Positions 31,502-40,676 of a stretch of DNA of 64,000 nucleotides are shown here, one piece after another. Where the stretch lies: contig NZ_FQUD01000001.1 of assembly GCF_900128945.1 (NCBI RefSeq), positions 1,415,450-1,479,449 on the forward strand, written 5' to 3'. The first letter of the stretch is position 1; each line of letters starts with the position of its first letter. The notes under the pieces are model-generated. The model did no database searches. It was given only the letters and a program-made list of their open reading frames with translations, and was not told where the DNA came from. The stretch is from Chryseobacterium sp. OV279 (GTDB taxonomy: Bacteria > Bacteroidota > Bacteroidia > Flavobacteriales > Weeksellaceae). A program made the position numbers and the translations under genes.

Positions 31502-32200
31502 TTACTGATTAACAGAACCTTTAGAAATTGAGATTACAAAAGCATCAAATTCATTTTTATAGCTTCTTCCAACGGGAATATGATACGTGCCGAGAACAAT
31601 TTCATTCGTGTTAAAAGCAGTAACGAACTGAGTATTGATCATAAATGAACGGTGAATCCTTACCAATCCTTTTCCTGATAAAACAGATTCCAGATCGGTC
31701 ATTGTAGCCTTTGAAATAATACTTTCATTGTTTACCAGAACCGTTTTAATATCATTGCCCTGACTTTCAAAATAGACAATATCACGAATGGGAACTTTCC
31801 GGGTCATACCTTCGGTTTTAAGCATAATGAAATCTTCCTGAGTATCATTTTTGTGCCTTAAAACCCGTTCCACCGATTTAAAGAAGCGTTCAAAAGTAAT
31901 AGGTTTCAGAAGATAATCCACGGCTTCCAGTTCGAAACCTTCAATCGCAAAATCCCGGTAAGCCGTCGTAAAAATAGTAGGCGGTTTCTGCGACAGCGAT
32001 CTCAAAAAATCAATTCCGGTTAAATGAGGCATCTGGATATCCATAAACATAAGCCCGACAGATTTTGTCTGCAGAAGTTGGTAGGCATCCATAGCATTTT
32101 CAGCAGTTCCCACCAGTTTTAAATGGCCGATCCTGGAAATGTGTTTCTCCAGCAATGTGGCTGCCAGAGGTTCATCGTCTACAATAATACAGTTGATCAT
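31502..32200 (-). CDS. LytTR family response regulator
   Basis: 232 residues. The receiver domain runs from MINCIIVDDEPLAATLLEKHI, with phosphoacceptor Asp about 54 in GLMFMDIQMPHLTG and the conserved Lys in LLKPITFERF. The C-terminal LytTR DNA-binding domain begins near residue 130 (IMLKTEGMTRKVPIRDIVYFESQGNDI; KGLVRIHRSFMINTQFV; IPVGRSYKNEF). The start overlaps the kinase stop by 4 nt, so the two form a LytS/LytR-type two-component operon. Confidence 0.93.
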   Translation of the reverse strand: MINCIIVDDEPLAATLLEKHISRIGHLKLVGTAENAMDAYQLLQTKSVGLMFMDIQMPHLTGIDFLRSLSQKPPTIFTTAYRDFAIEGFELEAVDYLLKPITFERFFKSVERVLRHKNDTQEDFIMLKTEGMTRKVPIRDIVYFESQGNDIKTVLVNNESIISKATMTDLESVLSGKGLVRIHRSFMINTQFVTAFNTNEIVLGTYHIPVGRSYKNEFDAFVISISKGSVNQ

Positions 32201-33255
32201 AAAGCTGCCGGCGTTTTTATTTCTACTTTAAAAGTATGATTTTCTCTTGAAACATTGAATACAAAATGATCCTGATAATGAAGTTTGAGCTGTTTTTCAA
32301 TATTTTTAAGTCCAATTCCTTCGGGATCATTGGTTTCATCGTTACTACAGGTGTTTTCAATTTTAAAAATTAAATACGATTCATCTGAGGAAACATCAAT
32401 TTTAATTTCTGTCCGATCTTTGCTTTTTCCTGCTCCATGCTTAAAAGCATTTTCCACCAATGTCAGATACAAAAGCGGAGGAATTGTGGCTGCAGAATTG
32501 AGATTGATTTCTTTACTGATCTTCAGCCTTTCTTTATTGTATCTGAGACTTTCCAGCTCGATATAATGATCAATAACAGCGAGCTCTTCTGAGACCGGAA
32601 TTTCATTTTTAGGACCTTTGTACAGAATATAATCCAGAATATCCGAAAGCCGACTGATCGACTCTGAAGTTTTCTCCGAATTGTTGAGTGACAGCGCATA
32701 AATATTGTTCAAAGTATTGAACAGAAAGTGTGGGTTCAGCTGGGATTTCAGGGATTTTAATTCGAGTTCTGCCTTTTCCTTCAGCAGCTGTGCTGTGTTT
32801 TCTTTTTCATCTCTGTAGCGGATCACAAACATCACTGAGATAAAAATAAAGGCTGCGCTAATGAGGGAAAAAGTATAATGGGTCAAAAGATACCGGATAT
32901 CCGTGAAAATGCTGTAGAAACTGTCCTGAGGTTCATCAATGAAAAAAGGTTCTGCCCCATAGACAATAAAGATCCTGTTCATCACTGAAATAAGATATAA
33001 ACTGAGAACGAGATACAAAGAAAAGGTAATATGTTTTTTCTGGTCAAAGAAGTTTCGGATCAGAATGTAATAGATGAAATTGGCTCCGGCGATCTGAAAT
33101 ATCCAGTGGCAGAAATTGTAAATAAGAGTCGTTGAAGACATACTGCCGTCATATTCTCCGTAATCTCTCACAATTCCGAATAAGAATAAAGCCGTCCAAA
33201 AGAACAGCTGAAAATAGACATTCTGCCTTAGGTGATGTTGCTGTCCAAATTTCAT
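32197..33255 (-). CDS. LytS/YehU-type sensor histidine kinase
   Basis: 352 residues from the ATG at 33255; a TTG at 33264 is an alternative three codons upstream. Four membrane segments fill residues ~15-155. The kinase domain starts ELELKSLKSQLNPHFLFNTLNNIYAL, which holds the phosphoacceptor His of the His_kinase family. The ATPase domain follows with the N-box LVENAFKHG and the G-box GIGLKNIEKQL. It overlaps the LytTR regulator gene by 4 nt. Signal and targets are not evident from the sequence. Confidence 0.9.
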   Translation of the reverse strand: MKFGQQHHLRQNVYFQLFFWTALFLFGIVRDYGEYDGSMSSTTLIYNFCHWIFQIAGANFIYYILIRNFFDQKKHITFSLYLVLSLYLISVMNRIFIVYGAEPFFIDEPQDSFYSIFTDIRYLLTHYTFSLISAAFIFISVMFVIRYRDEKENTAQLLKEKAELELKSLKSQLNPHFLFNTLNNIYALSLNNSEKTSESISRLSDILDYILYKGPKNEIPVSEELAVIDHYIELESLRYNKERLKISKEINLNSAATIPPLLYLTLVENAFKHGAGKSKDRTEIKIDVSSDESYLIFKIENTCSNDETNDPEGIGLKNIEKQLKLHYQDHFVFNVSRENHTFKVEIKTPAAL

Positions 33256-33441
33256 AGCCTTCAAAAATATAAAATCCGGCGCTACAAGTGCTGATTATTT
33301 GATAAAATGAATAGAATTGATGACGGAAAGTTGTAATTGCAGTTCAGACAGCAAATCGTACAGTTGGCATCCGGACCAATGTTTTCTGTCATTATTGGTT
33401 AAAATAGGTAGTGTAATTGACAATATTTGCAAGAAAAAATA

Positions 33442-34584
33442 ATGCCTGCAGACCTTCACTCCTCCGAAAGACTTTACGGACTGGATCACTTACGAGCTTT
33501 AGCTATTGTATTGGTTTTAATGTATCACTACCGCGCATTTAAACATCCTGTCTGGATTGATACGATAGGCAGATTCGGATGGACCGGAGTGGATCTATTT
33601 TTTGTGCTGAGTGGATTTTTAATTTCAGGACAGTTGTTTAAAGAAATTGAAAAGAGTGGTGGGATCAGTTTAAAGAGCTTCTTCACCAAGCGGTTTTTCA
33701 GGATCATTCCGCCTTATGCTTTTACGCTTTTCCTGTATTTTGCATTTCCGTTTTTCAGGGAACGGGAGTCGCTGGGTTCATGGTGGAAATTTATCACATT
33801 TACCCAAAATTACGGGCTGGATGTGATTAATCGGGGAACGTTTTCACATGCGTGGTCCTTATGTATTGAAGAGCAGTTCTATCTTTTTCTTCCCTTGCTG
33901 CTTCTGACAGCGATAAAAACAAAAGTTTTCCGATATACAGCGATTTTTGCAGGCGCACTCATTATCTTTTCCTTAACGGCCAGATGGTTCATTTGGGAAA
34001 ATTCCATTGTTCCTATATTTAACACTGATCATTTTTGGAAGATATGGTATATGAAAATGTATTATCCGACGCACATGCGTCTGGATGGTCTTGCCGTTGG
34101 AGTGATAATCGGGTTTTTGATGCAGTATTCAGCTGGGTTTAAAAGTTTAGTTCATGACAACGGGAACAGACTTTTTATTCTTGGAATTATCCTGCTCGGC
34201 TTGGCATTCTGGATTTGTAATGATCAGGTTTCTAAGGAGGCTTCTGTCTTCGGGTTCACGTTGGTGGCCCTCAGCTACGGAATTATCTTAATGTCAGCTA
34301 TTTCCAGATCTTCTTTTATGTTCAGATCGAAATCATACATCACAGAAGAGTTGGCGGGACTGTCTTATGCCATCTATCTTTCCCATAAAGGCATTATTCA
34401 TATGATTCAGTATGCGCTTGAAAAATTGGGATTGGAAACCTCTGACAATATCAGTCTTTTGGTATGTCTGGCAGGATGTATCGCCGTAGGACTTTTATAT
34501 AGATTTGTCATTGAAAAGCCGTCTTCAAAGCTTAAGCGTCTATGTTTGAGTAAGGTAGTTGAAAAACAAAGCAGGGAGATTTAA
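33442..34584 (+). CDS. Acyltransferase 3 family membrane protein (OafA/YrhL-like)
   Basis: 380 residues from the ATG at 33442; an upstream TTG at 33427 is less likely. Family marks are GLDHLRALAIVLVLMYHYR with the conserved catalytic-type His, FGWTGVDLFFVLSGFLISGQLF, and FFTKRFFRIIPPY, with about ten membrane segments and LSYAIYLSHKGIIHM near the C-terminus. Such enzymes O-acylate surface carbohydrates or antibiotics. AATATTTG at 33422 is a 7/8 match to the -7 consensus. Divergent from the LytS-type kinase gene. Confidence 0.9.
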   Translation: MPADLHSSERLYGLDHLRALAIVLVLMYHYRAFKHPVWIDTIGRFGWTGVDLFFVLSGFLISGQLFKEIEKSGGISLKSFFTKRFFRIIPPYAFTLFLYFAFPFFRERESLGSWWKFITFTQNYGLDVINRGTFSHAWSLCIEEQFYLFLPLLLLTAIKTKVFRYTAIFAGALIIFSLTARWFIWENSIVPIFNTDHFWKIWYMKMYYPTHMRLDGLAVGVIIGFLMQYSAGFKSLVHDNGNRLFILGIILLGLAFWICNDQVSKEASVFGFTLVALSYGIILMSAISRSSFMFRSKSYITEELAGLSYAIYLSHKGIIHMIQYALEKLGLETSDNISLLVCLAGCIAVGLLYRFVIEKPSSKLKRLCLSKVVEKQSREI

Positions 34585-34603
34585 GAATCAAGAGCCAAGA
34601 TGC

Positions 34604-34759
34604 TAGACATCAGATTTCAGACATCAGACATCAGACTATGATTCATTAACTTAATTACTATAACCAGCAACTAGAAACTAGCAACCAACAACCAACAACT
34701 AACAAAGCTACCCAACTCCAAAACCCTCAAACCCTCCGACGCTCAAACTCGAAACCCGC
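34604..34759. repeat. Composite heptamer-heptamer-octamer array
   Basis: Three blocks in order. Block 1 is CAGACAT-type heptamers at 34604-34638, for example CAGATTT, CAGACAT, CAGACAT. Block 2 is TAGCAAC-type heptamers at 34665-34706 (CAGCAAC, TAGAAAC, TAGCAAC, CAACAAC, CAACAAC). Block 3 is octamers at 34712-34759 (CCAACTCC, AAAACCCT, CAAACCCT, CCGACGCT, CAAACTCG). It lies between convergent genes. The last two blocks recur inverted at 26315-26406. Confidence 0.75.
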
Positions 34760-34774
34760 ACCCCGCAACTCAAA

Positions 34775-35215
34775 TTATCCCGGCAGTGCCTTTCTAATGT
34801 TTTCAATATCCTTCTCGAAAACATCAAGGTCTTTTTCGAGAATGATCTCATGGGTGTTTTTTGCTTGTATAACGAGTACCTGATACTTTTTTTTGAGCAG
34901 GGAAGTAAGTGGCCTGTCCTTAAAAGCGAGTTCCTTTTCTCTGATACTGAAATGATAGTCGGAAAATGGATAATCAATTTTACCAATCCTTATACCATTT
35001 CCTGAAATCTCACATTTGTTTTTGATGTAGGTCACGATCAGCAGCAGCGGCATGATGACAAATCCAAATAAGCTGAAAAGACCAACGCGATAGGTTGGAG
35101 TTTTCTGTAAAATAATGCCGTCGATTAAATTGTATAGTGATCCGATCATAATGAACGGAGCAAGAACCGCATAAAAGATCAGCACTTTTTTTGCCAAACA
35201 TATTTTTAAACTCAT
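34775..35215 (-). CDS. Small membrane protein with PH-like C-terminal part
   Basis: 146 residues. Two membrane segments lie at about 8-30 and 45-63 and are followed by a soluble part. The latter (NKCEISGNGIRIGKIDYPFSDYHFSIRE, then FKDRPLTSLLKKKYQVLVIQAK) resembles the short strands of bacterial PH-like domains attached to two membrane helices. This resemblance is by eye. No family named with confidence. Its 3' end faces the composite repeat and a convergent acyltransferase gene. Confidence 0.55.
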   Translation of the reverse strand: MSLKICLAKKVLIFYAVLAPFIMIGSLYNLIDGIILQKTPTYRVGLFSLFGFVIMPLLLIVTYIKNKCEISGNGIRIGKIDYPFSDYHFSIREKELAFKDRPLTSLLKKKYQVLVIQAKNTHEIILEKDLDVFEKDIENIRKALPG

Positions 35216-35530
35216 CTCTAATCAATTTAAATTATTCCTGTTGATCATAGCTGCAGCATTGGAATAAACAATCGTAAGCCTACAATTTGTTCATTCTTAG
35301 TGTAATGGAAAAATAGGATATATTTTTCACCTCTGCAAGTAAGGAATGAATCAACCTTTTACAGTGGGAAATAGCCGTATTTTCACAGAATATGCTGCAA
35401 AAAATAAATATTTTTCTTAAATTGAATAAGATAACAGAAATTACATCGGCAGTAGGGGGATTCTTCCCAGGCAATGACTCTTTCCAGCTATGAAAGCTAC
35501 CTGTTTTTCTGATCTCTTAAAACTTAAATA
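35216..35530. other. 315-nt intergenic region
   Basis: AT-rich upstream DNA between divergent genes starting at 35215 (minus) and 35531 (plus). I see no clear promoter box, hairpin or repeat, and no convincing open frame. Confidence 0.5.
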
Positions 35531-36658
35531 ATGCAGTATCCAAAAATATCCTTACTCCTCATTTTATTTTCTTCTGTCGTTTTTTCTCAAACGTATAAAA
35601 CCTCTTTAACAGCTTTACCGGGGAAAGAATTTCCGAAAATAGATGCACAGAGAAAAGCAGAATTTCAGGTGTATTTTCCGGATGCAAAATCTGTAGCTTT
35701 AGAGGGTGGTGACGGAATGCAAAGTATACAATCTTCGGTTTCAAAAGGGAAGAACGGCTTTTGGAATGTTTCCACTTCGGCTATGGACATCGGATTCCAT
35801 TATTATTGGTTTAATGTGGATGGGCAGCGCACAAATGACCCGAATACACAATTATATTTTGGATACGGCCAGCCAACCAGCGGTATCGAAGTGCCATCCG
35901 GAGAAGATTTTTTCTTTGAGAAAAATGTAAAGCACGGAAAAATCGTTAATGACAGTTTACATTCGAAAATTACACAGGGCAACAGGAATTTTAAAGTATA
36001 TCTTCCTCCCGGCTACGGGTCTAGGAAATTCCCCGTTTTATATCTGTATCACGGAACCGGCGAAGATAGTACGGGATGGGAAAAACAAGGTTATATTGTA
36101 AATGTTCTGGACAATCTTTTTGCGGAGAAAAGGGCGAAGGAAATGATCGTGGTGATGGATTATGGAGTGGCACTGAATCCGGACCAGGAAAAAATGCCGG
36201 ATGATTTTCCCAGAACGGTTCTTTCTTCCAAAAACTTAGACAAAATCGTTGTCGGGGAACTGATTCCATACATCGAAAAAAAATACAAAACGACTACTCA
36301 AAAAGCAATCGCCGGGCTCTCCCGCGGAAGTTATCAGGCCATGCTGATCGGAAGCAGTCATCCGGAAATGTTTTCTGCGATCGGGGTGTTCAGTCCAGTT
36401 ATTTATGAAGGGACAGAGAGTGAACCTTTCAAAGAACTTCCTATCGGTAATTTATTGAAGTCAGGCAAAAAGCCTTATTTCTTTATCGGAATCGGGGAGA
36501 AGGAAGATAAGCGGTTTTTTCAGTTTAATAAGGAACTGACCACTTTTTTAAATAAGAATAAGTATCCCTATTTCTTTTATGAATCTCCCGAAACCTATCA
36601 TGAATGGCTCACATGGAGAAGATCCCTGTATCAGTTTACACAAAAGATTTTTAAGTAA
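35531..36658 (+). CDS. Secreted esterase, alpha/beta-hydrolase with N-terminal E-set/CBM48-like domain
   Basis: 375 residues with signal peptide MQYPKISLLLILFSSVVFSQ. Residues ~30-130 form an E-set domain like those before bacterial feruloyl or acetyl esterases (VYFPDAKSVALEGGDG; GFHYYWFNVDGQRTNDPNT). The esterase D-type hydrolase follows (YLPPGYGSRKFPVLYLYHGTGED). The nucleophile elbow is GLSRGSYQA with Ser about 263, where GLSMGG is more usual, and the catalytic His is in YHEWLTWRR. Relatives deacylate plant or bacterial polysaccharides. The exact substrate is unknown. Confidence 0.88.
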   Translation: MQYPKISLLLILFSSVVFSQTYKTSLTALPGKEFPKIDAQRKAEFQVYFPDAKSVALEGGDGMQSIQSSVSKGKNGFWNVSTSAMDIGFHYYWFNVDGQRTNDPNTQLYFGYGQPTSGIEVPSGEDFFFEKNVKHGKIVNDSLHSKITQGNRNFKVYLPPGYGSRKFPVLYLYHGTGEDSTGWEKQGYIVNVLDNLFAEKRAKEMIVVMDYGVALNPDQEKMPDDFPRTVLSSKNLDKIVVGELIPYIEKKYKTTTQKAIAGLSRGSYQAMLIGSSHPEMFSAIGVFSPVIYEGTESEPFKELPIGNLLKSGKKPYFFIGIGEKEDKRFFQFNKELTTFLNKNKYPYFFYESPETYHEWLTWRRSLYQFTQKIFK

Positions 36659-36812
36659 AAAAAAACAAAATACTTAAGATTAATCTGCATACGGCTGGAT
36701 GGAACTTCCTGTACTCGAAAAATTTATTATATTTTTGAATAGAGTTTTATCAGACCTCTATTTTTTTTTAATTGTTAAGCACAGTCAACGGTGCACAGCA
36801 AATCTCAATATT

Positions 36813-38318
36813 ATGAAGAGAAGGTATCTCACTTATATTTTACTTTTTGGATTTCCTTTGTTTGGATGCCAGCATAAAGTGAACGGACAATCCACTTACC
36901 AGCAGGAATGGATGGCATTGAAACAGCAAAATGAAGCATTAGCCTTTGATGCCGATATACACCTGTCTGATGCTGAAACAGCACTGGATAAAAAATTATT
37001 TCAGCTGAGAAAACAGCTTCTTACCGATACAAATAAACAGAAGATATCTCTGTTTAACAGTTCCTTTGAGGAGCTAAAACCATTGATCGAAAGAAGTACA
37101 CTATTCGAAATCTTCCAGTCAATGCCCAAAGGAGGTCTGCTGCATACGCACAGCGGAGGGTTCACCGATGTGAAATGGGTGATTGCAACGGCCAGAAAGT
37201 ATAAAGAAGCGTATGTGTATGATCAGGCGGATAATGATCAGTTTATCTTCGGTCAATTAGGTTTTTTTGAGGGAAAAATTCCGGAAGGATTTGTGAGTCT
37301 TGATAAAAAACTCAGTTCAGATCCTGATTTTGAAAAGAAACTGGCGGAGCTCCTTATCCTGAAGCGGGATCAGCTATGTACGTATACCGATTACTGGATT
37401 GAATTTGAGAAACGGTTTAAACGAATCAGCCTGCTCCTGCCTTACCGTCCTTTTTTTAAGGAATACTATAAAAAAGGCTTTATGGATTTGATGCAAAACA
37501 ATGTCCAGCATGTAGAAATCAGGTATATTTTTGAAGAACTTTATGATTTTAAACATGGAAAGTATCCGTTGAAAACTTCTATTACGGATTTACAGGATGT
37601 CGTTAAAGAAATACAGAAAGTACATCCGGAATTCAGTTTAAAATTAATTTATTCAAGTTTTAAATTTTTAGATCCGAAAAGTATTGAAAAGCAGCTTGAA
37701 ACAGCCTTTCAACTTAAAAAGGAATTTCCGGATATGATTTCCGGCTTTGACCTTGTGGCGGATGAGGCTGCCGGGAACAGTGTTTATTCTTTCAGAGAAA
37801 ACTGGGTGAAACTGGATGAACTGAGTAAAAAGTATGGCGTAAAAATGCCTCTTTTCCTTCATGCAGGTGAAAGTAATTCAGTGTTTAATAAAAATATTCT
37901 GGATATGTCTGTATTGAACAACCCAAGGATTGGACATGGTTTAAACCTGATCTATTTTCCAAAGACAATGGAGTTGATCAAAAAACAAAACAAACTGGTT
38001 GAGGTAAGTCCGATCAGTAACCAGGTTTTAGGATATGTCAGTGATATGAGAAATCATCCTGCAAGAGTTTTGTTGAGTAATGGAATCCAGTGCTCCATCA
38101 ACAGCGATGACCCGAGTGTTTACGGATACGAAGGCCTTGGCTATGATTTCTGGGTGGCTTTTGTTTATTGGGAACTTGATGTAAAAGCGCTGAAAAAACT
38201 CGTTTTCAACTCAATCAACTATTCTTCGCTGAATGAAAGTGAAAAAAAGAAAGCTTTAACGCACCTGAATCAGCAATGGGACAATTTTGTTCAAAAAACG
38301 AATCAGAAACTCAAATAA
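36813..38318 (+). CDS. Lipoprotein adenosine deaminase-like hydrolase (ADA/ADGF-type)
   Basis: 501 residues from the ATG at 36813, which gives a lipoprotein signal (LFGFPLFGC, Cys about 17). A longer frame from 36699 lacks this. The amidohydrolase active site is complete: HTH metal pair in KGGLLHTHSGG, the Zn-ligand His in LFLHAGESN preceded by GFDLVADEAA, GHG in NPRIGHGLNL, and the Asp pair in NSDDPSVYG. Order and spacing match adenosine deaminases, especially the larger secreted ADGF/ADA2 type. Adenosine would be deaminated to inosine outside the inner membrane. Substrate is inferred from the family. Confidence 0.85.
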   Translation: MKRRYLTYILLFGFPLFGCQHKVNGQSTYQQEWMALKQQNEALAFDADIHLSDAETALDKKLFQLRKQLLTDTNKQKISLFNSSFEELKPLIERSTLFEIFQSMPKGGLLHTHSGGFTDVKWVIATARKYKEAYVYDQADNDQFIFGQLGFFEGKIPEGFVSLDKKLSSDPDFEKKLAELLILKRDQLCTYTDYWIEFEKRFKRISLLLPYRPFFKEYYKKGFMDLMQNNVQHVEIRYIFEELYDFKHGKYPLKTSITDLQDVVKEIQKVHPEFSLKLIYSSFKFLDPKSIEKQLETAFQLKKEFPDMISGFDLVADEAAGNSVYSFRENWVKLDELSKKYGVKMPLFLHAGESNSVFNKNILDMSVLNNPRIGHGLNLIYFPKTMELIKKQNKLVEVSPISNQVLGYVSDMRNHPARVLLSNGIQCSINSDDPSVYGYEGLGYDFWVAFVYWELDVKALKKLVFNSINYSSLNESEKKKALTHLNQQWDNFVQKTNQKLK

Positions 38319-38400
38319 TGCATCAAAACGGGCTTCGGATTCTCAGTTGGAAATCTGATCTGCTACTCAGGGTAAACTTTTAAACTCAAAAAGAATACTT

Positions 38401-39249
38401 ATGGTAAATGACTATAAAAAGTACGACCTTTTTGGGAAGACTTTCATGCAAAAGGTGGCGTTGACTTCACCCTTCCATTTTGATTTTCCTGTGAATGAGC
38501 AGGCCTGTTTTCTCTATGTTTTACAGGGAGAATTTCAATATAAGCTTGACAGCGAGGAAATTAATTTCCCTGCCAGTTATTCTTTGTTTTTGAACTGTAT
38601 CACTTCAGGAAAGCAGATCCATAACCCGGCCATTCAGGAAAACTGTGAAATTGTCATTGTAACATTCTATCCTGAAATCCTGAAGAAAATTTATGACAGA
38701 GAATTACCCTTACTGCTGCAATCTCCAAAAAACAGGGTTTCCAACCAATCCAATGAAAAAATAAATAATGATTTTCTGATCCAGAAATATGTGGAGGGCT
38801 TATTATTTTATTTTGAAAACCCGTCTCTGGTCAATGAAGATATTCTTGTTTTAAAATTAAAGGAGATTATTTTACTGCTGTCACAAACGAAAAATGCTGA
38901 AGCCGTGCAGCTGATATTATCACAGTTATTTTCTCCTGCGACGTATACTTTTAAGCAGATTATTGAAGCCAATCTGTTTTCGCAGCTCACCATAGAAGAA
39001 CTGGCCGAGCGAAATAACCTGAGTGTATCCTCTTTCAAAAGGGAATTCGCGAAACTGTATAATGACACTCCTGCGAGCTACATTAAAAATAAAAAACTGG
39101 AAAAAGCGGCCGAGCTCCTGGTGGTTTCTGACCAGCGAATCACTGATATTGCGTTTGATTGCGGGTTCAATGATCTCGCGAATTTCACGAAAAGCTTTAG
39201 TGATAAATACAATACCAGTCCATCCAGTTACCGTCAGGAAAACAGATAA
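38401..39249 (+). CDS. AraC family transcriptional regulator
   Basis: 282 residues. The N-terminal half is a cupin-like sensory domain (QACFLYVLQGEFQYKLDSEEINFPASYSLFL). The C-terminal ~100 residues are the two-helix-turn-helix AraC domain: IEELAERNNLSVSSFKREFAKLYNDTPASYIKNKKLEKAAELL and RITDIAFDCGFNDLANFTKSFSDKYNTSPSSYRQ. It ends ahead of a terminator. The ADA-like gene lies upstream with a gap of 82 nt, and the membrane protein at 39460 downstream. Targets are not evident. Confidence 0.92.
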   Translation: MVNDYKKYDLFGKTFMQKVALTSPFHFDFPVNEQACFLYVLQGEFQYKLDSEEINFPASYSLFLNCITSGKQIHNPAIQENCEIVIVTFYPEILKKIYDRELPLLLQSPKNRVSNQSNEKINNDFLIQKYVEGLLFYFENPSLVNEDILVLKLKEIILLLSQTKNAEAVQLILSQLFSPATYTFKQIIEANLFSQLTIEELAERNNLSVSSFKREFAKLYNDTPASYIKNKKLEKAAELLVVSDQRITDIAFDCGFNDLANFTKSFSDKYNTSPSSYRQENR

Positions 39250-39282
39250 AAAGAACAGAGTATAGCTCTTCAAAGCTTATAT

Positions 39283-39320
39283 AAAAGCAATCTTAAAATG
39301 TATTTGAGGTTGCTTTTTTT
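39283..39320 (+). terminator. Terminator of the AraC-type gene
   Basis: Stem AAAAGCAA/TTGCTTTT (39283-39290 and 39310-39317), extended inward by imperfect pairs, with a T-run to 39320. Confidence 0.75.
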
Positions 39321-39459
39321 ATGGACTAAAATGCCAAATAATTGAACGGAATCACAAAACCCTTTCCTTTTTTCTGTCGCAATTTTGCAGTGTTCCCTTG
39401 AGCTTCAATATACAGGATAAAGGGAAAATAAAGGAATTAATATTAAAAAAATTATAAAA

Positions 39460-39966
39460 ATGGGACTATCAGGTTTAGGAATTTTCCATACGGTCATTGG
39501 CGTTGCTTCTATTGCAGGAGCATTAGTGGGATTTATCAGATATGGGAAAATCAGTTTAAAGGAATTATCAGGGAAGATTTACTTTTACGGAACACTGATT
39601 ACTTCAGTCACCGCATTGGGGATCTCGAAACATGGAGGCTTTAATGCGGGACATGCTTTTTCGGTATTTATTATTCTGTTAATAGCTGTTGCGTATTTTC
39701 TGTTTTCAAAAAAGGAGAGCAGTAAGAGAGCCCGTTATTTTGAGAATTTCCTTCTTTCCTTCAGCTTTTTTCTTTCGCTGGTGCCAACAGTGAATGAAAC
39801 TTTTACCCGCGTACCGGTTGGACATCCTTTAGCAAAAGATATCACAGATCCGATTATTGGTAAAACGCTTCTGTTTCTTTTCATCCTTTTTATCGCCGGG
39901 TCTGTTTACCAGTACTTCAGACAAAAAAAGGTTAATAAAGAGACTTCGGTGTATTTGGAAGGTTAG
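39460..39966 (+). CDS. Membrane protein of unknown function
   Basis: 168 residues with four predicted membrane segments (about 7-26, 43-60, 66-84, 98-118 and possibly 133-152). Basic loops (SKKESSKRARYF; FRQKKVNKETS) lie between or after them. The His-containing segments (GLGIFHTVIG; SKHGGFNAGHAF; VPVGHPLA) are spaced like ligands but match no family I know. It lies downstream of the AraC-type gene with its own leader of about 140 nt after a terminator. Confidence 0.6.
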   Translation: MGLSGLGIFHTVIGVASIAGALVGFIRYGKISLKELSGKIYFYGTLITSVTALGISKHGGFNAGHAFSVFIILLIAVAYFLFSKKESSKRARYFENFLLSFSFFLSLVPTVNETFTRVPVGHPLAKDITDPIIGKTLLFLFILFIAGSVYQYFRQKKVNKETSVYLEG

Positions 39967-40002
39967 TAGAATTGAAATCCAATGCAGTTGATAAAAACCG
40001 AA

Positions 40003-40034
40003 AAGAGGCTGTCTCAAAATTGAAGCAGCCTCTT
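40003..40034. terminator. Bidirectional terminator between convergent genes
   Basis: Stem AAGAGGCTG/CAGCCTCTT (40003-40011 and 40026-40034), 14-nt loop. It lies 36 nt after the membrane-protein stop and 31 nt beyond the minus-strand gene's stop. Confidence 0.7.
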
Positions 40035-40065
40035 ATGTATCTCTAAAGAATAAATCTTAAGCGAC

Positions 40066-40551
40066 TTATTTTTTAGGTTTCAAAGAAAAGTTATCTACAT
40101 AAACGGCCTGATGTATTCCATTCAGCATTACTTTCAGACCCAAATGAGTGTCTTTTTGTAAAGTAATTTCAAATGTTTTTTTATCTCCTGTTATCTTGGA
40201 TGGCTTAGCAATTGAAACAAACGATTTTGCATCGGATGCATTGCTTACAGAGAAAAGTTCCAGAGTAGTTTCTCCTCCGTTATCTGAAACATCAAGAGTC
40301 AGTGTATAATTTCCTCCTTTAATTTTAGGAGTTACTAAATACATATTTTCTCCCGGGTTGGTCATCGAATAAAATATGATTTTTTTGTCTCCGGCGTAAA
40401 GCATTGCTTTTCCCTGTTGGGCAGTCCAGCATTTGTTCATCTCTTTCCACGCATCAAAATTTTCTGTAATGGCGGATACGGTAGTGCATTGTGCTTTTGC
40501 TGTTAGAAATCCTCCTAAAGTCACTATTCCTGCAAATACGATTCTTCTCAT
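40066..40551 (-). CDS. Secreted choice-of-anchor/jelly-roll-like protein
   Basis: 161 residues from the ATG at 40551, which gives signal peptide MRRIVFAGIVTLGGFLTAKAQ. A start at 40596 would add 15 residues before it. The mature part reads ENFDAWKEMNKCWTAQQG, YLVTPKIKGGNYTLTLDVSDNG and VYVDNFSLKPKK. This resembles the MAM/choice-of-anchor J jelly-roll found in Bacteroidota adhesins (E-N-F-D...W...P-x-I...D-N-x-S/x). Two Cys are present. No sorting domain follows. Role unknown. Confidence 0.65.
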   Translation of the reverse strand: MRRIVFAGIVTLGGFLTAKAQCTTVSAITENFDAWKEMNKCWTAQQGKAMLYAGDKKIIFYSMTNPGENMYLVTPKIKGGNYTLTLDVSDNGGETTLELFSVSNASDAKSFVSIAKPSKITGDKKTFEITLQKDTHLGLKVMLNGIHQAVYVDNFSLKPKK

Positions 40552-40676
40552 ATATTGTTTACATATTATCACGTAAAAATAGTCAAAAAAGGTCACATCG
40601 GAAAGTTATTTTTAATTAATCCAGATTAAAATAAAGAAAATAAGAAGTTGAATTGAATCATAACATGATTAACTCC

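Noticed and set aside
33295..33489. Small minus-strand frame between the LytS-type kinase and acyltransferase genes
   Set aside because: Overlaps the acyltransferase start, with no signal peptide or motif.
34604..34759. CRISPR-like or satellite locus
   Set aside because: Periods of 7 and 8 nt are too short, and the blocks have different unit sequences.
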